From positions 1 through 43,478 of IMG/VR virus record IMGVR_UViG_3300021085_000071: a stretch of DNA of 43,478 nucleotides, one strand, 5' to 3'. Below the pieces are notes generated by a model. That model ran no database searches, had not been told where the DNA came from, and saw only the letters and a list, made by a program, of their open reading frames with translations. Positions 15,181-22,888 of this stretch are shown here, piece by piece. Made by a program: the position numbers and the translations under genes. The DNA is from a virus. How positions within the stretch are numbered: position 1 is the stretch's first letter; every line of letters starts with the position of its first letter.

Positions 15181-16100
15181 TACTTACCAATTGCATTACC
15201 ATATATGTGTGCGTGAACACGGCTTGTATAATAATACCCTCGTTGTATTGCTTCGTCTGCAATTATTGCTTCTGTCATCTTTAGTCCTTCTACAGTACCG
15301 CCGACACCCATAATCCAAACAGGCCATGTAACACCTGCATCTCTAAATGCTTTAACATGCTCTTCAACTTCGTCCCAACTTTCTTTGGAACCGTTTACTA
15401 CAAACTTTAGTTGTCCGTGATCACTTGCATTTGCATACTGCTTAACTACCTCAGGCTTGATTGCTCTTTTGTTTTCTTCACCAGCAGTAGTCCATAGTTT
15501 AGGAGAAACACTCCAATACCATTCAATATCATTACCACGAGCATCTGGAATTAATCCACCAAACTCGCTACTAATATACATGTCATCTATTAAATTAATT
15601 AAGTCTTCTTGTATAGGCTTTGTACCATTTGTTTCAACTGTAACTCTATGAGGACAATCTCCGCGTTTAGCAAACTCACGCATAATAGCAACCATGCTTA
15701 GTTGTGCTTGTTTAAGCATTGGCTCGCCGCCTGTAAACACCATATCAGCACGTTGTCCTGTCTTAGTATGTTTGAATGTACTTGTGGGTAATAACGCTGT
15801 AAGCTCGTCTACAGCCTCCTCTACAGTACGATCTGTTATGAGATGCTTATACTTCTTAGCCCATGTATATGAACTATCACACCCTTTACTAAACACTGGA
15901 AGTTCTTCTACTACTTTAATCTTTGAGATATCAATATCTTCATAAGGCAACTCCCAACTGTCTGGGTTAGTAGGTTCATCTTGTCCAAAGCCATTGCACT
16001 GTAAGTTACACAGGAAGAACCTTATCCACAAACTAGGAATGCCCACATAAGCACCTTCGCCTTGTGGACTATAGAATGTTTCACTATATTTTAAATTCAT
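15180..16100 (-). CDS. queE: QueE, 7-carboxy-7-deazaguanine synthase (radical SAM)
   Basis: 306 residues from the ATG at 16100 (GAAGG upstream); an in-frame TTG at 16115 is less likely. The N-terminus SETFYSPQGEGAYVGIPSLWIRF is the QueE opening. Cluster cysteines appear as Cys31-x3-Cys35 (CNLQC) and Cys74 (GCDSSYTW), so a 38-residue insert replaces the usual two residues before the third Cys. FTGGEPML is the SAM-binding GGEP motif. QueE converts 6-carboxytetrahydropterin to 7-carboxy-7-deazaguanine, on the way to preQ0. FolE, a QueD-like protein and a DpdA-like transglycosylase lie upstream. It heads an operon with a perfect promoter. Confidence 0.88.
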   Translation of the reverse strand: MNLKYSETFYSPQGEGAYVGIPSLWIRFFLCNLQCNGFGQDEPTNPDSWELPYEDIDISKIKVVEELPVFSKGCDSSYTWAKKYKHLITDRTVEEAVDELTALLPTSTFKHTKTGQRADMVFTGGEPMLKQAQLSMVAIMREFAKRGDCPHRVTVETNGTKPIQEDLINLIDDMYISSEFGGLIPDARGNDIEWYWSVSPKLWTTAGEENKRAIKPEVVKQYANASDHGQLKFVVNGSKESWDEVEEHVKAFRDAGVTWPVWIMGVGGTVEGLKMTEAIIADEAIQRGYYYTSRVHAHIYGNAIGK

Positions 16101-16125
16101 GTATTTTGCCTTCAATAATGTTACT

Positions 16126-16154
16126 ATTATACATTATGTACACTGTAATGTCAA
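16126..16154 (-). promoter_or_regulatory. Consensus sigma70-type early promoter for queE operon
   Basis: TTGACA (16154-16149), 17 bases, TATAAT (16131-16126) on the minus strand. The -35 box overlaps the end of the fpr gene. Both boxes are perfect. Confidence 0.86.
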
Positions 16155-16867
16155 TCTACAAATGCTCGTTCAAGCATGAAATCACCTGCTTCACCTACAT
16201 TGCCTTCAACCCAGCCTTGCTCTGTGAACTGCTTTCTACATTGTTTATTTAGGTCTGTTGACCCACAAACCATAACAGAATCTCGCCCAAGTGTAAGTCC
16301 ACCGGGTAAGAACTCTTCAATGTGGTCCCAAAATCTACCAACTCGTGGGTAGTCTTCTCTGGTTACACTATCAATATATCTGAATGGTAAGTCTCCTTCA
16401 AGTAATGAAAGTTCTGGTCTGTATGCTAGTTCAACTTTTTCTCTAACAGTGTGAAACAAAAATACATTGTCGTACTTTTCATATGTTTCAAAGTCTTTAG
16501 TAATACTCATAAACGGAGCAATGCCTGTACCAGTTGAAAGCATGACCAAGTTCTTGGTTGGTTTGAGGTAATCAATTACCAAACTGCCTGTACACTTAGG
16601 CTTGATTAATATCTCATCACCTATTTGAATGTTTTGTAACTTGCTTGTTAGCGGACCATCTTGTACTTTGATACTTAAAAACTCTATAAAGTCATCGTAG
16701 TTAGTACTCACAACACTGTATGCTCTGTATATAGGCCTTGGTTCTACATCTAATCCAATCATAGCAAACTCGCCATTCTTAAAACGAAAGGCTTTATCAC
16801 GAGTTGTTTTAAAACTAAACAACCTATCACTGTAGTGTTTTACTTCTGTTACTTTTTCTATGAACAT
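16151..16867 (-). CDS. fpr: Ferredoxin/flavodoxin-NADP+ reductase (Fpr type)
   Basis: 238 residues, close to bacterial Fpr length. FAD-binding RAYS at 48-51 (RPIYRAYSVVS), NADP-binding STGTGIAPF at about 111-119, VMVCGS near 210, and the C-terminal ERAFVD typical of bacterial Fpr. It moves electrons between NADPH and ferredoxin or flavodoxin in the cytoplasm. The phage may use it to power radical-SAM QueE, Fe-S proteins or ribonucleotide reduction (inference). The ATG overlaps the upstream TAG. It ends its operon just before the queE promoter. Confidence 0.9.
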   Translation of the reverse strand: MFIEKVTEVKHYSDRLFSFKTTRDKAFRFKNGEFAMIGLDVEPRPIYRAYSVVSTNYDDFIEFLSIKVQDGPLTSKLQNIQIGDEILIKPKCTGSLVIDYLKPTKNLVMLSTGTGIAPFMSITKDFETYEKYDNVFLFHTVREKVELAYRPELSLLEGDLPFRYIDSVTREDYPRVGRFWDHIEEFLPGGLTLGRDSVMVCGSTDLNKQCRKQFTEQGWVEGNVGEAGDFMLERAFVD

Positions 16868-17028
16868 GTTTCTTTTACCGTTTCTACTTTTTTCATACCA
16901 AGTAGCACTCGTGCCTCGTCTCGCACTTCTGCAGATACTGCATGTCCAAATCCTTCTGGATCAAGCAGTCTGCGTACGAATCTTTCTAATTGTGCTTCTT
17001 TGATATTTGTTATTACAACGTTAGACAT
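16858..17028 (-). CDS. Small hypothetical protein
   Basis: 56 residues from the ATG at 17028 (AGGA eight bases upstream), preferred to an in-frame codon at 17088. Charged helical peptide with ERFVRRLLDPEGFGHAV and RDEARVLLGM. It overlaps both neighbours. Function unknown. Confidence 0.7.
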   Translation of the reverse strand: MSNVVITNIKEAQLERFVRRLLDPEGFGHAVSAEVRDEARVLLGMKKVETVKETCS

Positions 17029-17378
17029 AGTATAATTCCTATATAAGTTAAAAAATGTGCAAGTTGATCTACACCGTGTGTTACCCAAAACATTTGGTCT
17101 TGAGATGTGTAACCTCTATCCTTCCAAACATTACTTTTAATATAGTCTATATGGTAGTGTATGACTGCGTCTAATGTTCCTAGTACAATACTAAAGAACA
17201 ATGGTACATCGAACACTACTAAAACTAGTCCAGTGAGTACACCATGCAAACTAGCATGAGCCACTCCACCTTTCGCACCATAGGTTGCTTTGTCTTTGAT
17301 CATCCATCCGTATTGGAAAAAGTAATCTGCCATAGTGTGCTTAATGGCAAGAAATGTTATCAACTGTAGTTCAAACAT
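17013..17378 (-). CDS. DUF3307-like membrane protein
   Basis: 121 residues from the ATG at 17378 (AAGGAG upstream). It has the DUF3307 look: an N-terminal helix with KHTMADYFFQ, then Gly/His-rich GGVAHASLHG, two to three membrane spans (LTGLVLVVFDVPLFFSIVLG; LTYIGIILCLTL), and HYHIDYIKS between them. DUF3307 proteins occur in bacteria and phages with no settled role. Confidence 0.78.
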   Translation of the reverse strand: MFELQLITFLAIKHTMADYFFQYGWMIKDKATYGAKGGVAHASLHGVLTGLVLVVFDVPLFFSIVLGTLDAVIHYHIDYIKSNVWKDRGYTSQDQMFWVTHGVDQLAHFLTYIGIILCLTL

Positions 17379-17697
17379 TATCTCCTTCCTTGACAAACAC
17401 TCCATCGATCATTTGACCCTTACGGTCCTTGATATCGTTGTATGCTTGATCTAAACATTCGGTAATACTTAAATTATTGCGTTCTGCAATGTTAATTAGC
17501 ACAACAATCATATCACCAATGTCGTCTTTGATGTCTCTACCTTTACAGATATTATCGCTTAGTTCACCCATCTCTTGGATAAGTTTTGCTAATTGATCTT
17601 TATCATTAGCACCGTCAATTAAGTTACGGTCGTGATGCCATTTCCTAATGTCATTGGTGCGTTCTATCATTAACTGTGTTTCTGCATTTGTTGCCAT
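17371..17697 (-). CDS. mazG: MazG-like nucleotide pyrophosphohydrolase
   Basis: 108 residues from the ATG at 17697, with GGAGG nine bases upstream. The MazG/all-alpha NTP-PPase pattern is visible: QEMGELSDNI followed by DDIGDMIVVLINI, giving the ExxE and ExxD-type metal-binding acids. Such enzymes cleave NTPs or dNTPs (or ppGpp-like molecules) to monophosphates. MazG-like proteins are frequent in marine phages. The start overlaps the upstream TGA (TGATG). Confidence 0.82.
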   Translation of the reverse strand: MATNAETQLMIERTNDIRKWHHDRNLIDGANDKDQLAKLIQEMGELSDNICKGRDIKDDIGDMIVVLINIAERNNLSITECLDQAYNDIKDRKGQMIDGVFVKEGDNV

Positions 17698-18200
17698 CAA
17701 TCCAATCCTCCTTGGTCGATTGTATTTAAGATAAGGTCAGGATCTATGTCACCTATTTCAAGTTTTATTGCTTGATATACTGCATCATGCAACTCGCTTA
17801 CTTCAAAGTGAGTCTCACCACTTTTAATATCGAAGTATATGTCTTCGATAACCTTAACTAAACCTGCGTTATAGATTTGATCAAAATCCAACATGCCAGG
17901 CTTTACACTATGGCCGTAATCAATTAGGCCAAAGAATAGTGTTTCATTAACACTAATAGTTTCTAGTAGTATATCTTTTTCACTGCCTCTATTAATTAGA
18001 GTGATACCGTCTTTATATTGATTGCACTGTTCAGCAAGTATTTCAATACATTGGAATACTTCATCTACTGAAATAGGAAATCTTTTACAAAGCCAGTCTA
18101 AGTTTTTACGGTCAAGTACTGCATCACCTATATCACTTACAGGAACAACACTTCCGGATACAACTAGTTGATTTGAATTACCTCTGGTTTCTATTCCCAT
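17697..18200 (-). CDS. Hypothetical protein
   Basis: 167 residues, acidic, soluble, helix-rich. It has no recognised motif; VSELHDAVYQAIKLEIGDIDPDLI is the most regular segment. The start overlaps the folE stop (TAATG) and the end overlaps mazG, so it is coupled on both sides. Confidence 0.7.
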   Translation of the reverse strand: MGIETRGNSNQLVVSGSVVPVSDIGDAVLDRKNLDWLCKRFPISVDEVFQCIEILAEQCNQYKDGITLINRGSEKDILLETISVNETLFFGLIDYGHSVKPGMLDFDQIYNAGLVKVIEDIYFDIKSGETHFEVSELHDAVYQAIKLEIGDIDPDLILNTIDQGGLD

Positions 18201-18889
18201 TATTTGTCACACGAGTATTGTTGTTGAAGTTTAATGTTATCCATAAATTCCTTCTTAGTTCCTGCATCTTCTTTGAATGCACCTTTAAGAACAGTTGTTT
18301 GTGTTAAACTACTGTGAGCTCTAACACCCCTATTCTCTACGCATCCATGTGTGGCTTGTACATAAACACCTAAGTGTTCAGCACCTGTGGCTTTTTGAAT
18401 CTCCCTAACAATGTCATTAGCAAGTTCTTCTTGTAGTGTTCCACGCATTGCACACCACTGTGCAATTCTTGTGTACTTACTTAGTCCAATTAGTTTCTCA
18501 CTAGCAATAATACCAATGTATGCTACACCTCTAACAATCTGGTGATGATGTGAACACATACTTGTGAGTTCACTACGCACAACTAACATGCCTTCGTAAC
18601 GATCTTCACTGTCGTTAGGAAAAGCAGTTGCGGCTGGTATCGGGTCATAACGACCTGCCATTAGTTCATTGATATACATTTTAGCAAGGCGTTTGCCTGT
18701 GCCCATGCTGTTAGGATCGTTGTGCCTATCAATGCAAAGTCTGTCTAGCACATCTTCAAAGGCTTCTGTTGCTCCTTCGATTAGTGCTTCTTTTTCACCT
18801 TCTTGTAAATGTTCAGAGATGTTATCTCCTGCCCAGTAACGAGTGTTACTTTCTTGTAATCGCTTGATTACTTCTTCATGCTTTTTCAT
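18200..18889 (-). CDS. folE: FolE, GTP cyclohydrolase I
   Basis: 229 residues. The zinc/catalytic signature MCSHHHQ (Cys112, His114-116) and HGCVENRGVRAHSS near 186-200 match GTP cyclohydrolase I, with the usual N-terminal helices. It converts GTP to 7,8-dihydroneopterin triphosphate, first step of folate and of 7-deazaguanine synthesis. With a QueD-like protein, QueE and a DpdA-like transglycosylase in the same window, the deazaguanine route is the likely purpose; boosting folate for thymidylate synthesis is an alternative. CGGAGA precedes the ATG. Confidence 0.95.
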   Translation of the reverse strand: MKKHEEVIKRLQESNTRYWAGDNISEHLQEGEKEALIEGATEAFEDVLDRLCIDRHNDPNSMGTGKRLAKMYINELMAGRYDPIPAATAFPNDSEDRYEGMLVVRSELTSMCSHHHQIVRGVAYIGIIASEKLIGLSKYTRIAQWCAMRGTLQEELANDIVREIQKATGAEHLGVYVQATHGCVENRGVRAHSSLTQTTVLKGAFKEDAGTKKEFMDNIKLQQQYSCDK

Positions 18890-18902
18890 GTTTTCTCCGA
18901 GT

Positions 18903-19115
18903 TTAAGACGAGGATGTCTTGTTTAGTTTTATAATACCATTTTCCCAATTTTCAGCAACATCTTCGGCATAGTGAATACTCTTGCCTAGTAGTTGTCTAC
19001 TTTCCATTAGTTTGTTTCCTTCGAACAGATCTACTACATAGACCATGTCTGGTCCTTTGGACCCTTGTTCAGCATATACTGTTTTACGAATTTTTGCTGT
19101 GCGTTTAGTGTTCAT
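18903..19115 (-). CDS. Small hypothetical protein
   Basis: 70 residues, basic N-terminus (MNTKRTAKIRKT), then YVVDLFEGNKLMESRQL and a helix (HYAEDVAENWENG). AAGGAAAT ribosome site; the ATG overlaps the upstream TGA (ATGA). No function recognised. Confidence 0.72.
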   Translation of the reverse strand: MNTKRTAKIRKTVYAEQGSKGPDMVYVVDLFEGNKLMESRQLLGKSIHYAEDVAENWENGIIKLNKTSSS

Positions 19116-19600
19116 CCTATTTCCTTAAAGTTCCACCATTGTTCGTAAGGGAAAACTACCCATGGATCATAATCCGGTGTAAGTTCCCTTGCGTAAAAAT
19201 TTACTTGCTCAAAGCTGCTAGTTGATTTACTAAGTAGTGTAGCATACTTTAGTTGGATGTCAACTACTTCATTGCCTGCCCATTCAAATATATAGTCATC
19301 GATACTTTGAAGTGTTGTTCCTGTATCATTGATATCGTCAACAATAAGTATCTTATCATTTTGATGTTTATCTATGATATGTTCAAGTGTACTTTCGTCT
19401 TGTAAGTTACCGTCTCTATACTGCCATCTAAAGCCTTCGAATGGTACTTCGAAGTAATGACTAAGCATAACACCAGGGAAGTATGCACCTCTACCTGGAC
19501 CAACAACTACATCTGGTTTGTATTGTGCAACTGACATATCTCTGACAATATGCTGTAAGTCGCCAACTAGAGTATCGTAGTCATAGAATAGTTTTGTCAC
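19112..19600 (-). CDS. Phosphoribosyltransferase
   Basis: 162 residues from a GTG at 19600 that overlaps the galE TGA (GTGA) with GGGAG upstream; an ATG at 19618 inside galE is possible but has no ribosome site. Type I PRTase motif KILIVDDINDTGTTL (about 82-96) is the PRPP-binding loop; VVVGPGRGAYFPGVML is the first loop. This is the xanthine/hypoxanthine PRTase-like group, moving phosphoribosyl from PRPP to a base. It may salvage purine bases for phage nucleotides; the exact base is unknown. Confidence 0.85.
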   Translation of the reverse strand: MTKLFYDYDTLVGDLQHIVRDMSVAQYKPDVVVGPGRGAYFPGVMLSHYFEVPFEGFRWQYRDGNLQDESTLEHIIDKHQNDKILIVDDINDTGTTLQSIDDYIFEWAGNEVVDIQLKYATLLSKSTSSFEQVNFYARELTPDYDPWVVFPYEQWWNFKEIG

Positions 19601-20571
19601 TTCTGCTTTTTCTCCCATGCAAAGGAATGTTCTATAATTTCATCCAAACCGTAGATTGGACTCCAACCTAGTTCGCTTTTAGCCTTTGTAATATCAGCAT
19701 AAGTTTTAGGTGGATCACCTGCTCTTCTATCAACCAATTCCCACTTAACCTTCTCACCAGTAACTCTTTCAAATGCTTCAATAACTTGCATTACACTGTT
19801 AGGACTTGATTGCCCTAAGTTAAATGTATTACTAACACCTTTGTCATCCAAATAGTTAAGTGCGGCTAAATGTGCTGTAGCAATATCAAACACATGAGTG
19901 TAGTCTCTTTCTGCAGAACCATCTGCTGTGTCATAGTCTCCACCAAACACTTGTACTGTTTCATCGTTGATAATTGCTCTAGCAATAATAGGTACTAAAT
20001 GACTTGCTGGTTTCTGCGTATAACCATGTGTGTTTTCAGGGTCAGCACCAGCGGCGTTAAAGTATCTTAGATTAACATACTTCAAACCGTAAGCTCTATC
20101 GTAGTCAGGTAACATATCTTCAACCATCTTCTTAGTAAGTCCGTATGCACTTACAGGATTAGTTGGAGTATCTTCTGTTGTAGGAAAGTCTTGTATGTCA
20201 CCATACACTGAACTTGAACTACTAAACACAAACTTTTTAACACCTGCTTCGATACCATTATTAATCAAGTTAATTGTGTTTGCAACATTGTTCTCATAAA
20301 ACACACCAGGGTCAGTAACACTACGCCCAACCTCATGGTCAGCCGCGAAGTGCATAATTGAATCAGGCTGTGTTAGTTTAATAACACCCTTCATCTGGTG
20401 ATTGTTTAAATCGAATGGATATTGTGTTACACCAGGTATTTCCTTTTTAACACGATCCACATTGATAACATTGTGTCCTGCGGCTACAAGTAAGCGACAT
20501 ACCATGCCACCAATGTATCCACTGCCACCTGTTACTAATACTGTTTTCGCTTCTGCGTTACTTTCATTCAT
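19597..20571 (-). CDS. galE: UDP-glucose/galactose 4-epimerase-like protein
   Basis: 324 residues, usual GalE length. NAD-binding GGSGYIGG at 15-22, SSSSVYGD near 118 (catalytic Ser), SAYGLTKKMVEDM (Tyr-x3-Lys) near 143-150, RYFNAAGADP near 172, and GDPPKTYAD near the C-terminus all fit GalE of the extended SDR family. It interconverts UDP-hexoses. Directly downstream of a glycosyltransferase gene, it probably supplies the nucleotide sugar used by that enzyme. The ATG overlaps the upstream stop; AAGG lies before it. Confidence 0.92.
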   Translation of the reverse strand: MNESNAEAKTVLVTGGSGYIGGMVCRLLVAAGHNVINVDRVKKEIPGVTQYPFDLNNHQMKGVIKLTQPDSIMHFAADHEVGRSVTDPGVFYENNVANTINLINNGIEAGVKKFVFSSSSSVYGDIQDFPTTEDTPTNPVSAYGLTKKMVEDMLPDYDRAYGLKYVNLRYFNAAGADPENTHGYTQKPASHLVPIIARAIINDETVQVFGGDYDTADGSAERDYTHVFDIATAHLAALNYLDDKGVSNTFNLGQSSPNSVMQVIEAFERVTGEKVKWELVDRRAGDPPKTYADITKAKSELGWSPIYGLDEIIEHSFAWEKKQK

Positions 20572-21760
20572 ATTTTGCCTTTGCTACATGCTTACGGAAA
20601 CCCCAGTCGTTTCTCGCCCATTGTTCACCATTGCCTTCTAGTACATCAATTGTACGATCAATAGTTCCATTCTGATAATCACTTATCTTGCCAATATTAT
20701 ACGATGATAGATCGTTGTTGTCAATTGAATTAAACATCTTTGTCAACTTATCTTGAGCATCATCAATACTCCACGGTACATATAAGTGATTACCGTTATT
20801 TGCAAATACTTCTGGAAAACTTCTATATGCTGGATATAGTGTTAGAGTCCCCATTGTATCTGCTTCGCTTACTGTATTGCTTACCCAATCTTGTAAAGCA
20901 CAATTAAACAACACTTGGCTATCTGCTAAGTAGTTATAGTAATCATTCTTCTTAAGACCTGTGTAAACTTTAAAGTTTGCAGTGTTACCTTCTTGTAATG
21001 CCATAGCACGATCTACATACTCAGGGTCATTACTCTTTAGTTCTGGGTGTCCACAAAAGATAGCAAACTCTACACTAGGGTCTACTTTATAATACGCTTC
21101 TGCTAAGTCCATATAAAAGTGAGGTTGTTTCTCATCGTCCCAACGAGCGGCAAAGCCAACTCGTCTGTTTCGAGTAATGAGAGTTTTTAGTTCAGGAACA
21201 CGCTCTTGCACTTCAGACTTACCATATGGTAAACCTGTTACATAGATTGGTGCTTTGAATCCTGCAATCCTAAGATGTGCAACAAACTCTTCAGAGGCTA
21301 CGCAAATACCAGATACAAATTTATCTAGCATCTGTTCGTATTTACGCATCCATTCAAACATACCTTCTCTAATTAAGAAGTCGTCTGGGTCAGTAGTTTG
21401 TGCTAGGAACCTAACAAACACCTTGGGTCTAAACTCAGGTGGTGATTGATCCATGATATAAGGTAAACATTCGAGACCTGGTGTAAACATATCTTCATAA
21501 AAGATAACATCATCACTAGTAAGCTCTCCATTCTTCATCTTTTGAACAAGGTCCATTGTCTGTGATAAACTATAATACGAGCGTCCGTGAGCATCTAACA
21601 CACTACCTGTTACGATTGCTTTACTGTTATCTAGCTCTTCACCTGTAATAACTTCATAGTCTATACCACGGTGGTTGAATACTCTTTCGTTCCAGTCCTG
21701 CAATTGTAAAGTGTAGCGAGCCTCATAACTCTCTAAACCCATATAAAATAGTTTTCTCAT
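20564..21760 (-). CDS. GT-B type glycosyltransferase
   Basis: 398 residues. It has two Rossmann-like halves; the second opens with RRVGFAARWDDEKQPH and holds FKVYTGLKKNDYYNYLADSQVLFNCALQDWVSNTVSEAD, the ADP/GDP-sugar-binding pattern with a conserved acid seen in group 1 (GT4-like) enzymes. Paired with galE. It may glycosylate phage DNA, a virion protein or host surface sugar; nothing in the sequence decides between them. AGGAGAAGGAG ribosome site. A perfect sigma70-type promoter sequence lies inside its 3' part. Confidence 0.78.
   Translation of the reverse strand: MRKLFYMGLESYEARYTLQLQDWNERVFNHRGIDYEVITGEELDNSKAIVTGSVLDAHGRSYYSLSQTMDLVQKMKNGELTSDDVIFYEDMFTPGLECLPYIMDQSPPEFRPKVFVRFLAQTTDPDDFLIREGMFEWMRKYEQMLDKFVSGICVASEEFVAHLRIAGFKAPIYVTGLPYGKSEVQERVPELKTLITRNRRVGFAARWDDEKQPHFYMDLAEAYYKVDPSVEFAIFCGHPELKSNDPEYVDRAMALQEGNTANFKVYTGLKKNDYYNYLADSQVLFNCALQDWVSNTVSEADTMGTLTLYPAYRSFPEVFANNGNHLYVPWSIDDAQDKLTKMFNSIDNNDLSSYNIGKISDYQNGTIDRTIDVLEGNGEQWARNDWGFRKHVAKAKYE
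20696..20724 (-). promoter_or_regulatory. Internal consensus sigma70-type promoter
   Basis: TTGACA (20724-20719), 17 bases, TATAAT (20701-20696) on the minus strand, inside the glycosyltransferase gene and 125 bases before galE. It would drive galE through fpr. A perfect match inside coding DNA is less certain than one in a gap. Confidence 0.6.
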
Positions 21761-21912
21761 TTCTTTGTCTCCTTCTCCTTTGTTGGTGGAGGTGTATTAC
21801 TAGGGATTTCACCATAGTCAACAACTTGCGTTACTTTATCATTTAAGTTGCCTGCATCTGTATTTAGAAGTTTTTTATTATCTTCTACAGTTTTTTTCGA
21901 TTTTTTAGACAT
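21757..21912 (-). CDS. Small lysine-rich hypothetical protein
   Basis: 51 residues: a very basic start (MSKKSKKTVEDNKK), a short central stretch with VTQVVDYGEIPSNTPPP, and a charged tail. CAGGAA lies before the ATG; the TGA overlaps the glycosyltransferase ATG (ATGA). Probably disordered. Function unknown. Confidence 0.68.
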   Translation of the reverse strand: MSKKSKKTVEDNKKLLNTDAGNLNDKVTQVVDYGEIPSNTPPPTKEKETKK

Positions 21913-21960
21913 CTTAAGTTCCTGTTGTTAATTTGGTCTTTCTGCTCTTAGACAGCAACA

Positions 21961-22140
21961 TTACATTGCGTTCTTTTTGTCTTGGATCTCTTGACGCCTT
22001 GCTTTAGCAAGTTTAGTCAAATCCATTAGAGCACCACGTGCTCTGGCAGCTGATGCTTTAACACCGTTAGTTTCGAACTTATCGTTCTCAGCAAGGTAAG
22101 TTTCAATTGCTGCTTTTATTTGTAAATGCACTTCTGTCAT
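21961..22140 (-). CDS. Histone H1-like (Hc1-type) small basic protein
   Basis: 59 residues. The segment NGVKASAARARGALMDLTKLAKARRQEIQ resembles the chlamydial/bacterial Hc1 histone-like pattern (KGNKAAAxRxRxGxxxLxKxAKxxRxE) in position and charge. It probably binds DNA and could compact or protect the phage or host chromosome. AAAGGAGAA ribosome site. It lies between the QueD-like and small Lys-rich genes. Confidence 0.65.
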   Translation of the reverse strand: MTEVHLQIKAAIETYLAENDKFETNGVKASAARARGALMDLTKLAKARRQEIQDKKNAM

Positions 22141-22152
22141 TTTTTTTCTCCT

Positions 22153-22608
22153 TTATTTTAACGAGTCGAATACATCTGCTATTGCATCTGTATCTTCAAA
22201 ACTTGGACTATCCTCTAAATATGCTTCTAAGGGATATTCCATTTCGCAACCGTTCTCGTTATCCTCGGCTACCGAAATCTTTATATAACGATTAGGATAC
22301 TTTGCTTGTATCTCACTCGCTAGTTCATCAGCGATCATCTCGCATGATTTGTGATCTAATTGTAGTACTTCAGGCCCACCTTCTGTGTTAGCATAAAGTC
22401 TCTCCAACCATCTTTTAAACTGTATAAACTCGATGTCTCTATCATCGTGGAACACTTCAATCCATACTTTAAAATGGAATATGTGTCTATGTGGAAAACC
22501 AAGAAAGGACACATCGTCCCAGTCACCTGTTGCTAACTTAGGATCAGTGTCAGCACCTGGATACATGTGAACACCTTCTTTACTAAATGTTACCCAAATA
22601 CTTCTCAC
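22153..22608 (-). CDS. queD: QueD-like / 6-pyruvoyltetrahydropterin synthase-family protein
   Basis: 151 residues from a GTG at 22608 with GGAGG upstream and GTGA overlap. His14, His40 and His42 (PHRHIFHF) fit the three zinc ligands of QueD/PTPS; IEFIQFKRWLERL matches the xIDFxxLK segment, LDHKSCEMIADELASEI the PTSE helix region, and ISVAEDNENGC (Glu115) the substrate-anchoring Glu. The Cys that normally stands a few residues before the second His is absent (a Phe/Leu stretch instead), so the chemistry may differ. QueD makes 6-carboxytetrahydropterin from the FolE product; FolE, QueE and a DpdA-like protein are nearby. Confidence 0.72.
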   Translation of the reverse strand: MRSIWVTFSKEGVHMYPGADTDPKLATGDWDDVSFLGFPHRHIFHFKVWIEVFHDDRDIEFIQFKRWLERLYANTEGGPEVLQLDHKSCEMIADELASEIQAKYPNRYIKISVAEDNENGCEMEYPLEAYLEDSPSFEDTDAIADVFDSLK

Positions 22609-22790
22609 GACCAACCTCCGTCAATGCCTTCCATTACTTCATTCATATGGCCTAACATTTGTGTGATAGGTTCATCGTAGTCACCAATCTCATAGTCAAC
22701 ATCATCTTGTTCTTTGAACATTGCCTTTACTTGGTCACCGTACTGAACAACCATTTCAAGTTGTTCTCTCATTTCATCTGATATTGCCAT
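22605..22790 (-). CDS. Small acidic hypothetical protein
   Basis: 61 residues, acidic, helical (MREQLEMVVQYGDQVKAMF; EPITQMLGHMNEVMEGI). The ATG overlaps the preceding microprotein stop (TAATG) and its TGA overlaps the queD-like GTG. Function unknown. Confidence 0.7.
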   Translation of the reverse strand: MAISDEMREQLEMVVQYGDQVKAMFKEQDDVDYEIGDYDEPITQMLGHMNEVMEGIDGGWS

Positions 22791-22888
22791 TAGTTTGCCT
22801 CCATTGCAATTAGCATAAACAACATAACCGCCGCGGCAATCAGCAACGGCGAAAAGTTAATTAATAAATTTTTATTTTGTTTATCCAT
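22790..22888 (-). CDS. 32-residue membrane microprotein
   Basis: MDKQNKN, then a single span (LLINFSPLLIAAAVMLFMLIAM), then EAN. Start and stop both overlap neighbours as TAATG, which supports translation. Function unknown. Confidence 0.68.
   Translation of the reverse strand: MDKQNKNLLINFSPLLIAAAVMLFMLIAMEAN

Noticed and set aside
19233-19260. TTGACA inside the phosphoribosyltransferase gene as a promoter
   Set aside because: The best -10 at proper spacing is TACACT, a poor match, inside coding DNA.
20564-21760. Glycosyltransferase as a T4 alpha- or beta-glucosyltransferase
   Set aside because: No specific match to those enzymes; the pattern is a general GT-B type, and no hydroxymethylase gene is seen here to make the T4 substrate.
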